Shown piece after piece: positions 37,780 through 49,855 of a stretch of 64,000 bases of DNA (position 1 is its first letter; each line of letters starts with the position of its first letter). Source of the stretch: Alligator mississippiensis. Its lineage: Eukaryota > Chordata > Crocodylia > Alligatoridae. Location: NCBI RefSeq assembly GCF_030867095.1, contig NC_081826.1, positions 38,790,001-38,854,000 of the forward strand, in the 5' to 3' direction. The notes beneath the pieces are model-generated. The model did no database searches. It was given only the letters and a program-made list of their open reading frames with translations, and was not told the origin of the DNA. A program made the translations under genes and the position numbers.

Positions 37780-38527
37780 AGGAGAGGCGCGGAAGAACTA
37801 AGCAATGGGGCAGGGCGCAAAGCCGGGGCTGCCCCTGACCCGCGCCCGGAGAAGGGCTCGCTCTGCGCTGCGCTGCGCAGGCGGGACGGGACGGGAGGCG
37901 CCCGCACGCCCTAGCGCTGCATCCCGACTAGCCTGTAGCCAAGGCTAGTGCCGGCGAGTGCCGAGCCCGAGCGCAGGGCCGGGCCTGGAGCACGTGGGCT
38001 GAGCACGGGGGGAGCTTTGACGCCTGGGGCGCGGGGCCGGGCCCCGGAGTGGCGGGAAGGAGACGGGGACACCACGCGAGGCCGGAGGAGCCGGGCAGGG
38101 CGCGGGGACGAAGCCGCAGGGGGCGCCCCGCCCCGCCCCACCCCGCCCCGGGCCCGGCCCCGCCCCCCGGCGCCGAGCTGAGGAGGGAAGCAGCAGTTGA
38201 TAAAGGCGGGCACTTGAAACCCAAGCGAGGGAAAGTTGTTGCTGCTGCTGCCGCCGGGCGGAGGGAAGCGGCTCCTTACTAGGGCAACCGGCCGCGCTGG
38301 AGGCGGCAGAGCCCGGGCCGGCGGGGAGCAGCCCCTGAGGCGGCCGCGGGACCGGGGCGCTCCTCGCTGGGCTGCCCCTTGCCCTAGGTGTTTCTCCTCA
38401 GGCGCTTGTGCGAGCCCGTGGCCCGCCCCGGCTCCTGGGGGCTAGACCTTGCCAGTGCCCCCTTTAAGCTGGAGCCCTCGTGGGCTTAGGTCCCCCTGCC
38501 CCATCTCCTGCCTTGTGAAACAGCTGG
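37780..38527 (+). promoter_or_regulatory. FBXO43: CpG island, probable FBXO43 promoter and first non-coding exon
   Basis: CpG-dense block with GC boxes ending in a strong plus-strand donor (CAGCTGG followed by GTAAGT at 38528). The first coding exon at 41877 begins with an acceptor, so an upstream non-coding exon is required, and this is the best site. It could also drive transcripts leftwards. Confidence 0.55.
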
Positions 38528-38884
38528 GTAAGTGATGCCAAAGCCACGGGGCATCCCGACTGGCGCATCTCCTCTCCTTTCCTCTCCTCTCCCCTGACGG
38601 GCGATGGATGGGCGCCTCCAGCGAAACCCTGTTTGCTGCAGGGAGAAGGCTGGTGCCGTGGGGGGGCCGGGGCACTGCCCTGCCTTGTACCAGGAGGCTT
38701 GTCTGCTCTGTCCCTTTGCTCCAACGGGCAGGAGCCCCGAGCAACCTGGAGAGCGCCGAGTCTGATGCAAGGATTGTTCTCTCCTTGTTCTTATTGGCTC
38801 GCCTGAAGCTAGTGGCAGAGTTTGGTTCAAGGACCCAGTTGTTTCTAATGGTTTTTGTTGGAGAGGAGTTGAAGACTGTGGGGG

Positions 38885-39235
38885 GAATTTAATAGCAGCC
38901 TTCAGCTGCCTGGAGGGTGGCTACAAAGAGGATGGAGCTGGACTGTTCTCAGCGATGGCAAATAATGGGGCAAGGAGCAGCGGTCTCAAGCGGCAGCAAG
39001 GGAGGCTTAGATTAGATATGAGGGAAAACCTTCTCATTGGAAGGGGAGTAAAACACTGGAACAGGTTACCCAGAGCGGCGGTGGAAGCTCTGTCCTTGGA
39101 AGGTTTTTAAGACCTGGCTAGACAAAGCCTTGGCTTGGATGATCTAGTTGTCTGACCCCTGCTCAAAGCAGGGCCATCACCTAGGTGTTAACATTCGGGT
39201 CCCTTCCAACCCTAATGTTCTATGGTTCGATGTTG
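38885..39235 (+). mobile_element. Old CR1 3' fragment
   Basis: GGCTTAGATTAGATATGAGG, TGGAACAGGTTACCCAGAG, then GGGTCCCTTCCAACCCTAAT and GTTCTATGGTTCGATG: the end of CR1 ORF2 and its 3' UTR. It lies in the presumed FBXO43 5' intron. Confidence 0.8.
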
Positions 39236-41876
39236 TACCTGCCCAGTCCTGCCCTGGCAGGCACAGATACAAGCTCTGTGAGCAAATGGATGTTTTATAA
39301 AAACAAAAAACCCTAATCAGGATTCAAAGCTTAATGCAGGTAAATTTTCCAAACAGTCACCAATGCCATTTGCCTATCAAGTATTTGTGTGTGTTTTCTA
39401 GTACAGCACTTTCTAGTATTCCTGGAATCTCTCCTGGCTATCAGTCTGATCCAATACCCACTGAAGTAGCAAAAGATTTATTTATTTTCCTCAAGTTTTA
39501 GGTATGGCTTCATGTTTCTTTGCTTGAAAGCTTTATTTTTTTTCAACAAGGTCTCTGGATTTAAAAATATTAAGATGAAAAGAAATAAGCTATTTATAGT
39601 CGACTCAAAATATTGGTGCTTTTATTGATTTCCTCCTCCCCCACACACACTTTTGAAACTGATCATACAGGTAGTATTAATCTGAATCTTTAACTTTATG
39701 ATTTGAAAAGGTGTGGTGATGGTGATAGTAACAGCAGCAACTTAAACATCGCTGTACGTTTAAGATAAATATGCTGCTGTGGTTCCAGACAGATCTAGCC
39801 AGGGACACTACGAGATTTTTGCCTTCTGTCTAAAGAAGGGAAATTAACCAATACAAACAAACAAACAAACCAAAAAATGCACAGCCTTCCTCTCAGAATT
39901 CTCTTCCACTGCAGATCTTGATTCCCAGGGCATTGTCTGGCTTGGGATGGGAAAAAGGAGTGCCTGCTGAAGTGAACAGCAACTTTGAGGGGCAAAAGCA
40001 GAGTATTGCCCTGCATGTTATAATGCAAAAAAATTCACCTTCAGCCTCTACTTGCACAAGAACATCTGAATGCTAGTCCAAATTCTGTGTTCAGAAATGG
40101 ATTCATGTCCATTTTTCTGCTGCTATTCTTTTGACCTTATATTTATGTTCATTTATTATTTTATAGGCAAAAGACTACCTACCCAATTGGTCTTCGGTAT
40201 TTCTCCTCATGATTTCCCACTACGCTGTGTCTGTCTTATCCTTCTCTCTACCAAAAAGTGTGTGTGTGTGGTGAGATCTGTTTACTATAGGGAAAACTTC
40301 TCCCTTCTTGTGGACTCGCCATCACTGGGTAATTATTCTAATACCCCTAAGCCATCAAAGTATAACCTCATTTAGCAGATGTACTGCACTAACCTTGTTC
40401 CTTGCAATGGAGAACAAACTGTCTCAGGATCCTTGAACCACTGAAGACCACCTACTCTGGTATGTGGCCTTATGAATATTTTTGTTGGTTCTAAAATACC
40501 AACGACTGTTTCCAGGGGCATCTCCCAAACTGTCAAGATTAGGGACCAGTATTGTATAGTCAAAGTTTTGAGTCAAACTTTCCAAAAGCATATAACGCTT
40601 TTGTATTGTAGTGGCTCTAGTGTCTCTTGAAATACTGTTCCTCATAAAGTTGTATTATTCTGAATCTGTTTACTTGTCTACTGAGTCTTGTGCTTGCGAA
40701 GTAGTAAACTGATCTGTGTTCCTGTCTTGACCTAGCATCGTGGAGAAGATCCCTCTTCATATCTGAATGGAAACAGTGATCAGTCTGCATTCTTTTCTGG
40801 TGTTTATAACTTGCATGAGTGAACCACCGATCTTATCTTTCAGAGAAAAGCCATATAAGTTCCTATAGAACTGCTGCTGTTTCTTTCATTGTCAAAAATA
40901 AAATATGCTTCTTGCCAGGGGAAAGGAGAGGGGTAAAAGGAGCAAGGGATGTAGGGAGACATATTGCCATTGAGTTGAGCATCTTTCAGTCCATACCCTA
41001 GAAAGGAAGTGAGTTGTCCCAAAGCTTCCACAAGCACTGGGTATGGGGTTGTATTACTTTCAACTATGAATAGAACTGAGCATAAATATTTGGTGATTAC
41101 TATACATTTGTAAAGAAGTGAAGTATAGTTACATGGTTGGTTGTTGTCCTTTGAGCTGGAATTCCAAGGGTTTATCCATATCCAAGGGTTGATCAGTTCA
41201 TGAGTAGAAATGCTGGAAGTTGGCCAACTCGCTGGTTTCAGTGACTAATTGAAGGGAGCAGTGGTAGTTAATTTAATGCTTTCTTTCTACTCTTTCTTTA
41301 AACACATGCCTTTTTCTTCTCCCATTTTTAATGAACTAACCCATTAGTTCTCAAGACCCAAACTGTCAGAAAGCTGAAGGACTGGAAAGTGTACATATGG
41401 GTGAAAACCTGATTCTGTTGTAATGAAGGGTCTCAAAGACTGGCTTTCAAAAATCATTTTATCATTGACTTCAGTGGGGCCAAGGTTTCACCTGCAGTGT
41501 CCATGATCTCATTGAAAGCATCCTTCATGGAAGAAGAATAGCAGATCAGCTAGCTAATTGGATATGTGTTTTCACTTTTCATTTAATCTAGGTTGTGCCT
41601 TTTAGCTGTTGATCCTGGTTACATAACTGATGTTAAGCTTTTGCCACCAACTTTTCTAAATATCTATAATGCATGATCATATTGGTCAATGAACATTTCT
41701 TCCATTAAGATGCAATTGATTTTTCTTTTCCTGTGGCTACTATTGATAGTTAAATAAGTTTGCATAGAAAAACAACAGTTACCCTTTAGGTATAATAAAT
41801 TATATCAATTGGTAACTACATTAAAATATTAATAATGACTTAGTCCAGAAAGAAAAATAGTGTCTTGACTTTACAG
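39236..41876. other. FBXO43 5' intron, no exon seen
   Basis: AT-rich. An (AAAC)n run at about 39855 and a (TG)n run near 40258 are the only simple repeats noted. Short frames show no likeness. Confidence 0.5.
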
Positions 41877-43402
41877 GACTGGAAAAATTCCAAGAAGATG
41901 TCAGAAAGCCATTCCCTGCTGACTACTCTTAAAAGAAGCCGGATGACCTCTCCCAGCAACAATATCAAATATTCCTGTTTTAAAGACTCCTACTCCACTT
42001 CCATCTTTCAAGACAGTGGATACAATGAATCATTAAAAGACCCTTGCTTAGATCATCCTGATGTAGAACATAAAGAAGCGTTTTCGTTGCTACAAGAATG
42101 TTCTGAGTATTCACACCCTAGTTTAGTGATTCCTGTATTGTCTTCCACTGAAATTGAAAAGAACTCTACATTCTTATCAGAAAGAAGAAAAGCAAATCTT
42201 AGTGTAGATTTTTTTGAAACTCCTAAAGCAAGTAAAAAAGACCCATCACTGTGCAGGAGACTGCTTCTGTCTAAAACTGCTTCAGATAATACTTTAGGGT
42301 GCTTTGAAAGACAAGCCAATTCTTCATGGAATAGCAGGAAAAAAACTTTATCTCATAGTCTCTCTTTTGAAGATGGGCTTGCAAAAAGTGTTTCAGATTC
42401 TCCAAGAGATAAAAATTATAAACCTCTAGCTACTAGCACCTTAAAAACTGAGGAGTCTAGCCCTAGTTGTCAAAAATGGAGACTTGCTTTTTCACAGCAA
42501 AGGACTTCTACTGTAGATGATTCCAAATGTAAAAACAGCTTGGTGCCAGAACCTGAATGTCTATCGCCAATTCAATGTAATGCTTCTAAAGAGACTACTG
42601 TTGGAAAGACTCCTAATGAATTAATTGATAGTGCCCTCACAAGCAGTAGTAATGAAAGTACTTCTATGCAGTTGCTTAAAACACCTACTTGTATGTTGTC
42701 TTGGGTAAATGAGAATAAATTTTTGACCCCAGTCAACAACCTCCTAGCCAATTTTAAGCTTAATTTATCTGATATACCTACTCCCCCTGTTAAAGTGGTA
42801 AGTGACCTGGACCTTTCAACACCTGAAGATAGTGGGTACAATTCACTTAGCTTGGATAAAACGGAAGATTCCTTGTCTCATCAAGAGGGATCTTTCCAAG
42901 AACTCTTTCAAAATCATAAAGAAACTCCCAAAATTCTTGATATTAACAGAAAGCTAAGAAAACTAGACCAATTCAGAAGACTATCCACCCTTCAGGAAAG
43001 GGGCTCACACTCTGAGACGGAGGAAGACAATGATATCACTCTAAATAATTCAGAATATGAATTAAAAATAAGAGAAACTGTCAACAAAGAAAGTGGCTTG
43101 GTTTTTGATGAAGAGAACAGTGGAAATTTGTTTGTAAAACTTGGGGATTTATCAAGAACCCCAGCTTTACAAGTAATCCAGGAAATCTGCATTCAAAGAC
43201 AAAAGAGAAGTTCACAGCAAAATGAATGTTTGGAAAATGCTTATGGGGCTGAAATGTCTGTATTGGACTATATTCTTGCTGGACTTATAGGCAAGAAAAT
43301 GGGCCTTGAAAAATTAGATATTTTAACAGAATTAAAATACAGAGATTTGAAGCATGTTCTTGCAATAGTTTTAGAGGCTTTGACTGTGGAGAACCTGTGC
43401 AG
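41877..43402 (+). CDS. FBXO43: FBXO43 large first coding exon
   Basis: Acceptor TTTACAG at 41870-41876, then 21 untranslated bases and ATG at 41898. It encodes residues 1-501 plus two bases of a serine and ends with a GTAAGA donor. Two DSGYN motifs (residues 39-43 and about 313-317, the second followed by SLS) and the NFKLN/STPED region match human FBXO43. Confidence 0.95.
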
Positions 43403-46400
43403 GTAAGAAGGAAAGAGAGACATAAATTGTATTTTAAAAGTTGCTTTTCTGCATATTAGTTAAGACCCAGGGCTGCCTTTTTTATTTTTATTTATTTATT
43501 TATTTTTGTCAGAGCACTAACAATCTATTAATGATGTGTAGATGTGACAAGGATTGTCACTGGTACCTAGCCTCTTCTTTCTATCTAATTTTAGACCAGG
43601 AATGCTCAACCACTGGCTTGCAGGTCAGATCCCAGTGGGTCCAGAAGTTTGTTGGCTGGGAAGTGGTGGCTCTCCTCCCCTGCTGCCAAATTTCTGGACT
43701 CGTGTTGCGGACCCTGCATGCTGGATTGGCTGCACAATCCCAGTGTGCAAGGCCAGGTGGTGGGGCCAGGTCCCATGGCCCAATCTCTGTGCCTGGGGCA
43801 GGGAGTGGGTGGTGCCAGGGCCCTGTCCCAGTCCTGTTACACAAGGTTCAGTTTGGTCTGTCAACAACCTCATGCCATGGGGCCAAAAGCTTGAGGACCA
43901 CTGTTATAGACTTATTCACAACAAAATACTGGCATCTTCAGTGAAAATATTAATACATGTTGAGCTCTGTTTCCCATACACCAATCTATGATTCTATTCT
44001 ATCTGAGCAACTGCAAATTTAAAACTTACTAAAAACTCTCTAAATCAGGAAATAGATTTATTTATTTATTTATTTATTTGCAATAAAAAGAGCAACACTG
44101 GGAGCATCTACATGTGTAATCAATGCAACACAATTAACTCTGGAGCCCTTTGAGCCAGAGGAAACTTCTCCTGGGTGCAGTGTTTACATATGAGCCCAGG
44201 ACAACAGCAGTTTGAGCTGGAGTGGAGTGGACCCCCAGCTGGCTGGGCTGACCAGGCACAATTTATGCCTGCAATCAGTGTCCACACATGTTTCAGTGCA
44301 GTAAATTATTCTGCCATAAGATAGTATTATCCCTGGCAGTACTATTTTATGGCGGAGTTAATTTACTTCACTGTAGTACTGGTGCATGTGTAAATGATGA
44401 AGCTTTACTGTGGAATTAATTTGTCTACTCCACTGTAAAGCACATGTACATATGCACCCACTATAACACTTAATACATACTCTAAAAATATTATGTCTTG
44501 TTTTTTAATCCCTCAAAAGCCTAAGATTCTTTAAATCACTTAAAAAAATGAAGACCAAAATGGTGATTTCCTAATATAAAAACAACTTTTATTATGTCAT
44601 TGGGATAGTTTTAGAAAAGAAAATGGCATTATGAGTGAAATCTTGGCTCCAACTGGAATCTGTAAGGATTGTCACTGATTTCAGCGGGAACAAGATTTCC
44701 TTAATGTTATTAAAAAGAAGTAATAAATCTTACACTTGGTTAGGGAAATGGATGAAAGTTGTTCTGAGAGAGAAAGTATGCAGCTTTGTAATTAGCTAAT
44801 ATAGTTTGCAATCTGCTTGCTCCTAAATAAATGTATGGCCATCTAAAAATGTAAATTATTTAGGGAAAGGAAAATACGTTCTGTGTTGCTGTAAGTTGAT
44901 CTACAGAAATGCTATGGTACTATAATAAAATAGTCAGGTAGACTTCTGTATCTGATTCTACATGATGCAGAAGAACATGTGAGGTGATACTATGTTTAAA
45001 CCAAATCTGCAATCTTATCTCTGCTTAGCAGAATATTGCAGTATAATGTTTTTAAGGTAAGTTAGAATGATAAGTGGTTAGTTTCCATATTATGATCTTA
45101 TTGTGCCACATGTAGAAACAGAAGCTTGATTTGGAAGGGGCATGATGATGATAACTTTTTGTTTCAGCATTTGGAAAGTAAGCAAAAACTGGCGTGAAAT
45201 TGTTGTTCAAGATAAAAATGCATATCAGAGGAGAAAATTGTACATAAAACAACAGAAGGCAGAAGCTGGGGTAATGTATTTCCCCAAAGTAGTATTTATT
45301 TATTTATTTATTTATTTATTTATGAGACTTGAGCAGGGGGTTGTGAACAGGGAAGAGAATGAAGATCTTATCAAGTTGCAGTAATATTTCAGCTTATAGT
45401 AAGAGTTAATTTTTTTCCAGTACCTATGATGGGATGTACACACAGTCATGTGAGAGTGTTCAAGATGTTTTATGTTTTTCTGTTTCTGTTTCTTTTCAAA
45501 CAATACCATACATCAAGCACTGTGTATAAACATGTATTTGAGGACAGTTCTGTTAAGTCTAAAATAGTAACCAAGTAAAGTCTGGGGCCCAAACCTCACT
45601 TCCACTTAGACCCCATCCTTTCTTCCATTTCACTTGCTGCTTGTGGTCTTGTAAAATGCAAACTTTGACTTCTTCCCATATGTTTTACTTCATGGCTTAA
45701 CTTGCCTCTAGGATAGGTTTTACTGACAAGATGTGCATGTGACAAGACTGTCATGCCTTTTAAGATGCTTACTATTTTGATATCTGTTCTACTTGAGAAT
45801 CTGAGGAGCTGTAAGGAGACATTGTCTTTGAAATGGTAAAGGAGAGTTAATTTGTTCACCCCAAAGTAAAATGAGGGGGCTCTCTGTCTCAACCATGTTT
45901 ATTGGCATTTACACAATGGTGCTTTAAGGCAGCTACATTTACCAAATTACAGCAGTGAGACGTGTATAGAGTAGGAGTGAGTGGGCCAGGTATTTATTGA
46001 CCACAATGTTTCCTTCAAGAGTTATCTTTTGTCTACCTCTTCATCAAGTAAAAAATTTCTTTTTACTTAGAGAAATCTGCACCATGTGGTATTTTGTACC
46101 TTGCAGGGGGGAGGGAAGAAAAAATAGTTCTGAAACCTAGAATTATTCCAAAATATGCATTAAATAAAACCCTGATTATTTTTTCACTCTATAGAAACCT
46201 AATATCCTTCTTAATGATCATTATCTTTAAAAGGGATGCCTCTTGAATGTTGAAGATGCTGCGACAAGATTTAATATTCTAAGCAGATCTGCTCTAAGAC
46301 CTGTACAAGCTCAAGCCAAAACTGCTTTATTTCAAACCCCACCTTGTTGCATCGAGCCGGTGATAGCTACAAGATGCAGTTCTGTTTCATCGTCAACTAG

Positions 46401-46790
46401 TAAACAGGAAGAATATTTTAAGGTAAGAAATTTTCAGTTGCTAGAACTGGAAAGGAAGATTTCTTAAGATACAGGTACTGTGGGAACTAAACGCTGTATG
46501 TGCGTTAATTTCCAACCTCCTCCCCACCCATCTTGCTACAGGTTGCCAGAAGTCTTTTTACCGATGAAGCTTTAAAACCCTGTCCAAGATGTCAGCACCC
46601 TGCTAAATATCAGCCTTTAAAGAAACGGGGACTATGTAGCCGAGAGACCTGTGCATTTGACTTTTGTATAGTATGTTTATGTGCCTTTCATGGATCAAAA
46701 GAATGCTGTAAAACATCTGCAAAGTGGCAAAATAAAAAAGATGCTCTGCCAGGAAGTGCCCAAAGCAAGAGAAATTTAAAACGACTCTAA
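41898..46790 (+). CDS. FBXO43: FBXO43 (EMI2/ERP1), complete
   Basis: F-box protein that inhibits the anaphase-promoting complex and holds vertebrate eggs at metaphase II until fertilisation. Coding exons are 41898-43402, 45168-45270, 46234-46422 and 46542-46790. Together they give 681 residues (human about 708). Order of parts: DSGYNES beta-TrCP-type degron at residues 39-45; RTST and RRLST kinase-site-like motifs; an F-box-like region around residues 455-515 ([17 protein letters not shown], then [13 protein letters not shown]); the C-terminal zinc-binding region with paired cysteines (CPRC, CSRETC, CIVCLC) starting near residue 613; and the final KRL, the RL tail. The ending [16 protein letters not shown] separates it from FBXO5. 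The start was set at 41898 because the ATG 33 bases upstream lies before the AG acceptor at 41876. The intron between the first two coding exons holds repeats only. Confidence 0.97.
43478..43506. repeat. (TTTA)n microsatellite
   Basis: TTTATTTATT-type run just after the FBXO43 large exon. Similar runs follow at 44057-44080 and 45295-45325. Confidence 0.85.
43597..43903. mobile_element. hAT-like element in FBXO43 intron
   Basis: 307 bp, CAGGAATGCTCAACCACTGG...GCTTGAGGACCACTG, with 8-bp flanks TTTTAGAC/TTATAGAC (7 of 8). Confidence 0.8.
44100..44459. mobile_element. Inverted-repeat DNA element (GGG..GCATCTACATGTG type)
   Basis: Ends GGGAGCATCTACATGTG and CACATGTACATATGCACCC are imperfect inverted repeats. 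A 3-bp ACT flanks both sides. Similar CATCTACACATGCAG motifs occur near 56690-56760. Superfamily not determined. Confidence 0.5.
45168..45270 (+). CDS. FBXO43: FBXO43 coding exon 2
   Basis: 103 nt completing serine 502 and encoding [18 protein letters not shown] through KAEAG, the end of the F-box-like region. The acceptor is TTTGTTTCAG, the donor GTAATG. Confidence 0.94.
45878..46013. repeat. Unclassified interspersed repeat, copy 1
   Basis: CATGTTTATTGGCATTTACA, TAAGGCAGCTACATTTACC and GAGTAGGAGTGAGTGGGC. Direct repeat of 47365-47505, about 75-80% alike. The reverse strand holds AATAAACATG, as an LTR or retroelement end might. Confidence 0.55.
46234..46422 (+). CDS. FBXO43: FBXO43 coding exon 3 (symmetric)
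   Basis: 189 nt, phase 0 at both ends, encoding [20 protein letters not shown] through SKQEEYFK. The donor is a strong GTAAGA. The acceptor TTATCTTTAAAAG has a poor pyrimidine tract. NVEDAATR and [11 protein letters not shown] match human. Confidence 0.9.
46542..46790 (+). CDS. FBXO43: FBXO43 last coding exon (zinc-binding region, RL tail)
   Basis: 249 nt starting [18 protein letters not shown] after a CTTGCTACAG acceptor and ending KRNLKRL with TAA at 46788-46790. It holds the cysteine/histidine-rich zinc-binding region needed to inhibit the APC/C. Confidence 0.96.
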   Translation, partial: VARSLFTDEALKPCPRCQHPAKYQPLKKRGLCSRETCAFDFCIVCLCAFHGSKECCKTSAKWQNKKDALPGSAQSKRNLKRL

Positions 46791-47029
46791 ATTTTCCTTT
46801 CCTCATCAATTCCTAATCTTGTATATATTTTTATTAATTGCACATAGTTTAGAAGTATTATTCAATGTCATTTTGCCCATTAATCAAGCTGCTGATTTCT
46901 CATGTATATATCTTAATCTAACTTAGTGTGGTTTTTGACAAATTTTTGAAAAAAAGTGAGAATTTTTAACTGTTTTATGTCTTGTTTTACCTGTGATGTA
47001 GCCAGACACTTCCAACAGCTTAATTTTCC

Positions 47030-47035
47030 AATAAA
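47030..47035 (+). terminator. FBXO43: FBXO43 poly(A) signal
   Basis: AATAAA 240 bases after the stop codon in the context TTCCAATAAAGTACT, the first canonical signal downstream in an AT-rich 3' UTR. Confidence 0.7.
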
Positions 47036-47364
47036 GTACTTTCAATATAGTCTTCAATAATTTAACTCACAATATCACTTTAATATTTAAAATTGTAATT
47101 CTTGTCTCAATGACAAATTAAAGAGTGATTCCTTTTTAAATATTACCTTTCTTTTAGTGTTGTTTTTTTTAAGACCTCTGAGAGAGAGCTGATGTCTTTA
47201 AAACCATGCTGTGATCAGACACCAGATGTAATGCAACTAAGGACATCTGTGTTGCCTTCATGCTGTGCCTGGAAACCCTGCTATTAAGCATGCCCCACCT
47301 ACTCACACCTATACCACACATTAAAAAATGAGGCCATGTAGCAGCCTTAGCTTTTTTTTTTTTA

Positions 47365-47505
47365 GGTTCTCTGTGTCAAGCATGTTTATTAGCATACACA
47401 CAGTGCTGCTATAAGGCAGCTACATTACTGAATCACAGTAGTGAGGCATACACAGAGTAGGAGTGAGTGGGCTGGGCATTCTTCACCATAGTGTTTCATG
47501 GCCTA
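47365..47505. repeat. Unclassified interspersed repeat, copy 2
   Basis: CATGTTTATTAGCATACACA, TAAGGCAGCTACATTACTG and GAGTAGGAGTGAGTGGGC. Same orientation as 45878-46013; the pair flanks the last two FBXO43 exons. Confidence 0.55.
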
Positions 47506-47674
47506 GGTTAGATATGGAGGCCAGGGAAAACCATTAGGATAAACTTAATCTTCTACAACACTGGGAGACAACCTCTTTGGCAGGTGTGCCACAAATTAGT
47601 CCTGCACTCTCCCTGGGTGCAACTTTGTTCCCCTTCACCTGGCCTTTCTGCTTCCTGCCTTTTGTCCTCTCTGC

Positions 47675-48330
47675 CCAGTCATAGGAAGGTAGAGCAGAAA
47701 CCTCACAAGGTCATCTAGTCCAGCCGCCTCCTCAAAGCAGGATCATCTTGGACTAAACCATCCCAGCTAATTGTCTTTCTAACCTGCTCTTGAAATCTTC
47801 CCATGATGGAGATTCTCATTTCTCTAAATAGCCTTTTCCAATGTTTGACTATTCTCATAGTCAGAAAATTTCTCCTGATCTCCAACCTAAATTTCCCTGA
47901 CCGAATCTCAAGGCCATTGCTCCCAGTCCTGTCCCCTACAGCCACTGAGAAGCTCATCTCCATCCTCTCTGTAATTGCCCTTTAGGTATTTGAGGAATGT
48001 TATCAAACCTCAACCTCCCACATTGGTCTTCTCTTCTCCAGACTAAATAACACTAGTTCTTTCAGACTTTCTTCATAAGTCATAGTTCCCAGGCCCCTAA
48101 TCATTTTTGTTCTGTACTGCATCATTTCCAATCTGCCACATCCTTCTTGAAGTGCAGGGTCTGGTCCCAAACTGGACACACGACTCCAGGTGAGGCCTCA
48201 CCAGTGCTGAATACAGTAGAAAAATCGTGTCCCTAGATTTGCGACTCCTATTAATATAACCCAGTATGCTGTTGGCTTCTTTTTTTATAATAAGCTCATG
48301 TAGAATTCAGCGCACCATGTCCCTTGTTGC
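47675..48330 (-). mobile_element. Old CR1 fragment, minus strand
   Basis: CACAAGGTCATCTAGTCCAG and TTTCTCCTGATCTCCAACCT are the reverse of the CR1 3' UTR and ORF2 end. It continues to GAGGCCTCACCAGTGCTGAA and the GCATCATTTCCAATC block. Confidence 0.8.
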
Positions 48331-48447
48331 ATTTCAGTTGTTAAAGATTAATGTGCTGTTGTGAAGTGTTGTAATAAGGGTGTACTTGATGTTGATGTGA
48401 CTTAGATCAGGGTTTCAATACACTTTTACACCACCAGTACCTGATGA

Positions 48448-49320
48448 TCAGGGATCCAGACTTTCTGTTTTCCATGGAAAAATGTGGATTTTTTCCTTTA
48501 AAGGAGAAAAACCTGGGAAACTGCAGGCTTCCACTTGCAGGCTGATAGAGTTCCAGCCTACAGGGGGCTGCTTGAGGCTGGGGGGAGTAGGAGGGCGATC
48601 AGACACAGGTGGTACCGTGTGCATGTCCACGTGCATACGTGTGTGGCTGGCAATAAGTCAGGCAGCATGGTGGAGAGCAACTCCCACAGTTCTCTGCAGG
48701 TAAGTCTATGGTAGGGGCATAGGTGACATGTGAGGAGGTGGGGGGGCAGTGGGGCACAACTTGTGGCAGGATTGAGGTGGTGGGTCACACTGAGACTGCA
48801 CAGTGAGGGAGGGAGTGGGGTTGGTGGCTAGGGCTGGAGCCACTCCTCAGCAGAGTCAGTGCCTGGAGCCAGGGCTGGGGCCAGAGCAGGTGGGAATATG
48901 GGGCTGCTGTAGGTATAGAAATCTGGGGGTGGGGAACATGCCCTCCCATACCCCTTCCCCCAACACGTCACCTATGGCACTGCCTATGCCACACCCCAGT
49001 CCGCTTCCCCACATATTGGGGGGTGGGGGGAAATGGGTTAGGAGTGAGGGGCACCGGTAGGGATGGGGGTGGGGGGAGGCTGCAGGTCAGGTGTGAGAGG
49101 CACCAGCAGGGCTGGGAGGGGGTGGGTAGCTGTGAATTGGGAGTGGGGGCAATGGCATGGGTAGGGATATCCCAACTGTTCAGCACCACAAAAAACGGGG
49201 GGCAGTCACAGATGGACCTGTGTCCTGATGAGCAAAGGGGGGCAAGGGGAGCTCTGATTTTTTTTTTTTCCCCCCCCATGATTAAAAAAACCCAAAATCC
49301 AATGCCAAAGTATATAGGTA
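48448..49320. repeat. GC-rich repeat, copy 2 (unclassified)
   Basis: Starts CAGGGATCCAGACTTTCTG and shares CTTTAAAGGAGAAAAA, CCACTTGCAGGCTG and GGAGGGCGATC with 11109-11270. The G-rich remainder resembles but does not align closely with copy 1. Confidence 0.5.
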
Positions 49321-49855
49321 GTTAGAATTTATCTTATTTATTTAGCATATACGGTTTTGCCATATTGTTTCAGCTGCCTTAAGGTGTTATCACCAGCGGA
49401 AAGAGCTTGAAGGCCACCAGGTAGCACTGTAAATGGACGCAAGTCAACAATGTGAGACATGGTTTGATTTATCAACAAGGGTGTTTGTTGTCACTGCAAA
49501 AGGCCCCATTGGTATAAATTCTGAGTCACAGTGACACTGTCCAGTTCAAAAATGGTTGAGGAGTGCCCAATAACAACCCAATATTTTATTTTAATGATTG
49601 AGGCACTGGTAGGTTTCCAAATTGTTTTAAAATTGTAATTATATCAGTAAAAAATTATGTCCAACTGATACCTATAGTGACATCTCATTTCAATCACAGA
49701 AAAATGCAGATTCTGGGGTTTTAAGTGGGAGAACATTAGATTTTTTTTCAGAGGATTTGGGAATTTCAAACAGAGAATACCAGGATGATCCAACAAGCAA
49801 TTCATATGCTGATGACTTAACCAGGGGTGTCAAGTGTATGGCCTACCGGCTAGAT

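Noticed and set aside
41865-41897. Upstream ATG in frame with FBXO43
   Set aside because: It lies before the AG splice acceptor at 41875-41876, so it would be intronic; MSESHSLL at 41898 is the better start.
43478-45325. Repeated TTTA runs as a CRISPR-like or regulated array
   Set aside because: Simple microsatellites of variable length with no spacers.
41898-46790. Assignment as FBXO5 (EMI1)
   Set aside because: The paralog is similar in the zinc-binding region, but the ending [16 protein letters not shown], the [12 protein letters not shown] block and the POLR2K/SPAG1 neighbours fit FBXO43.
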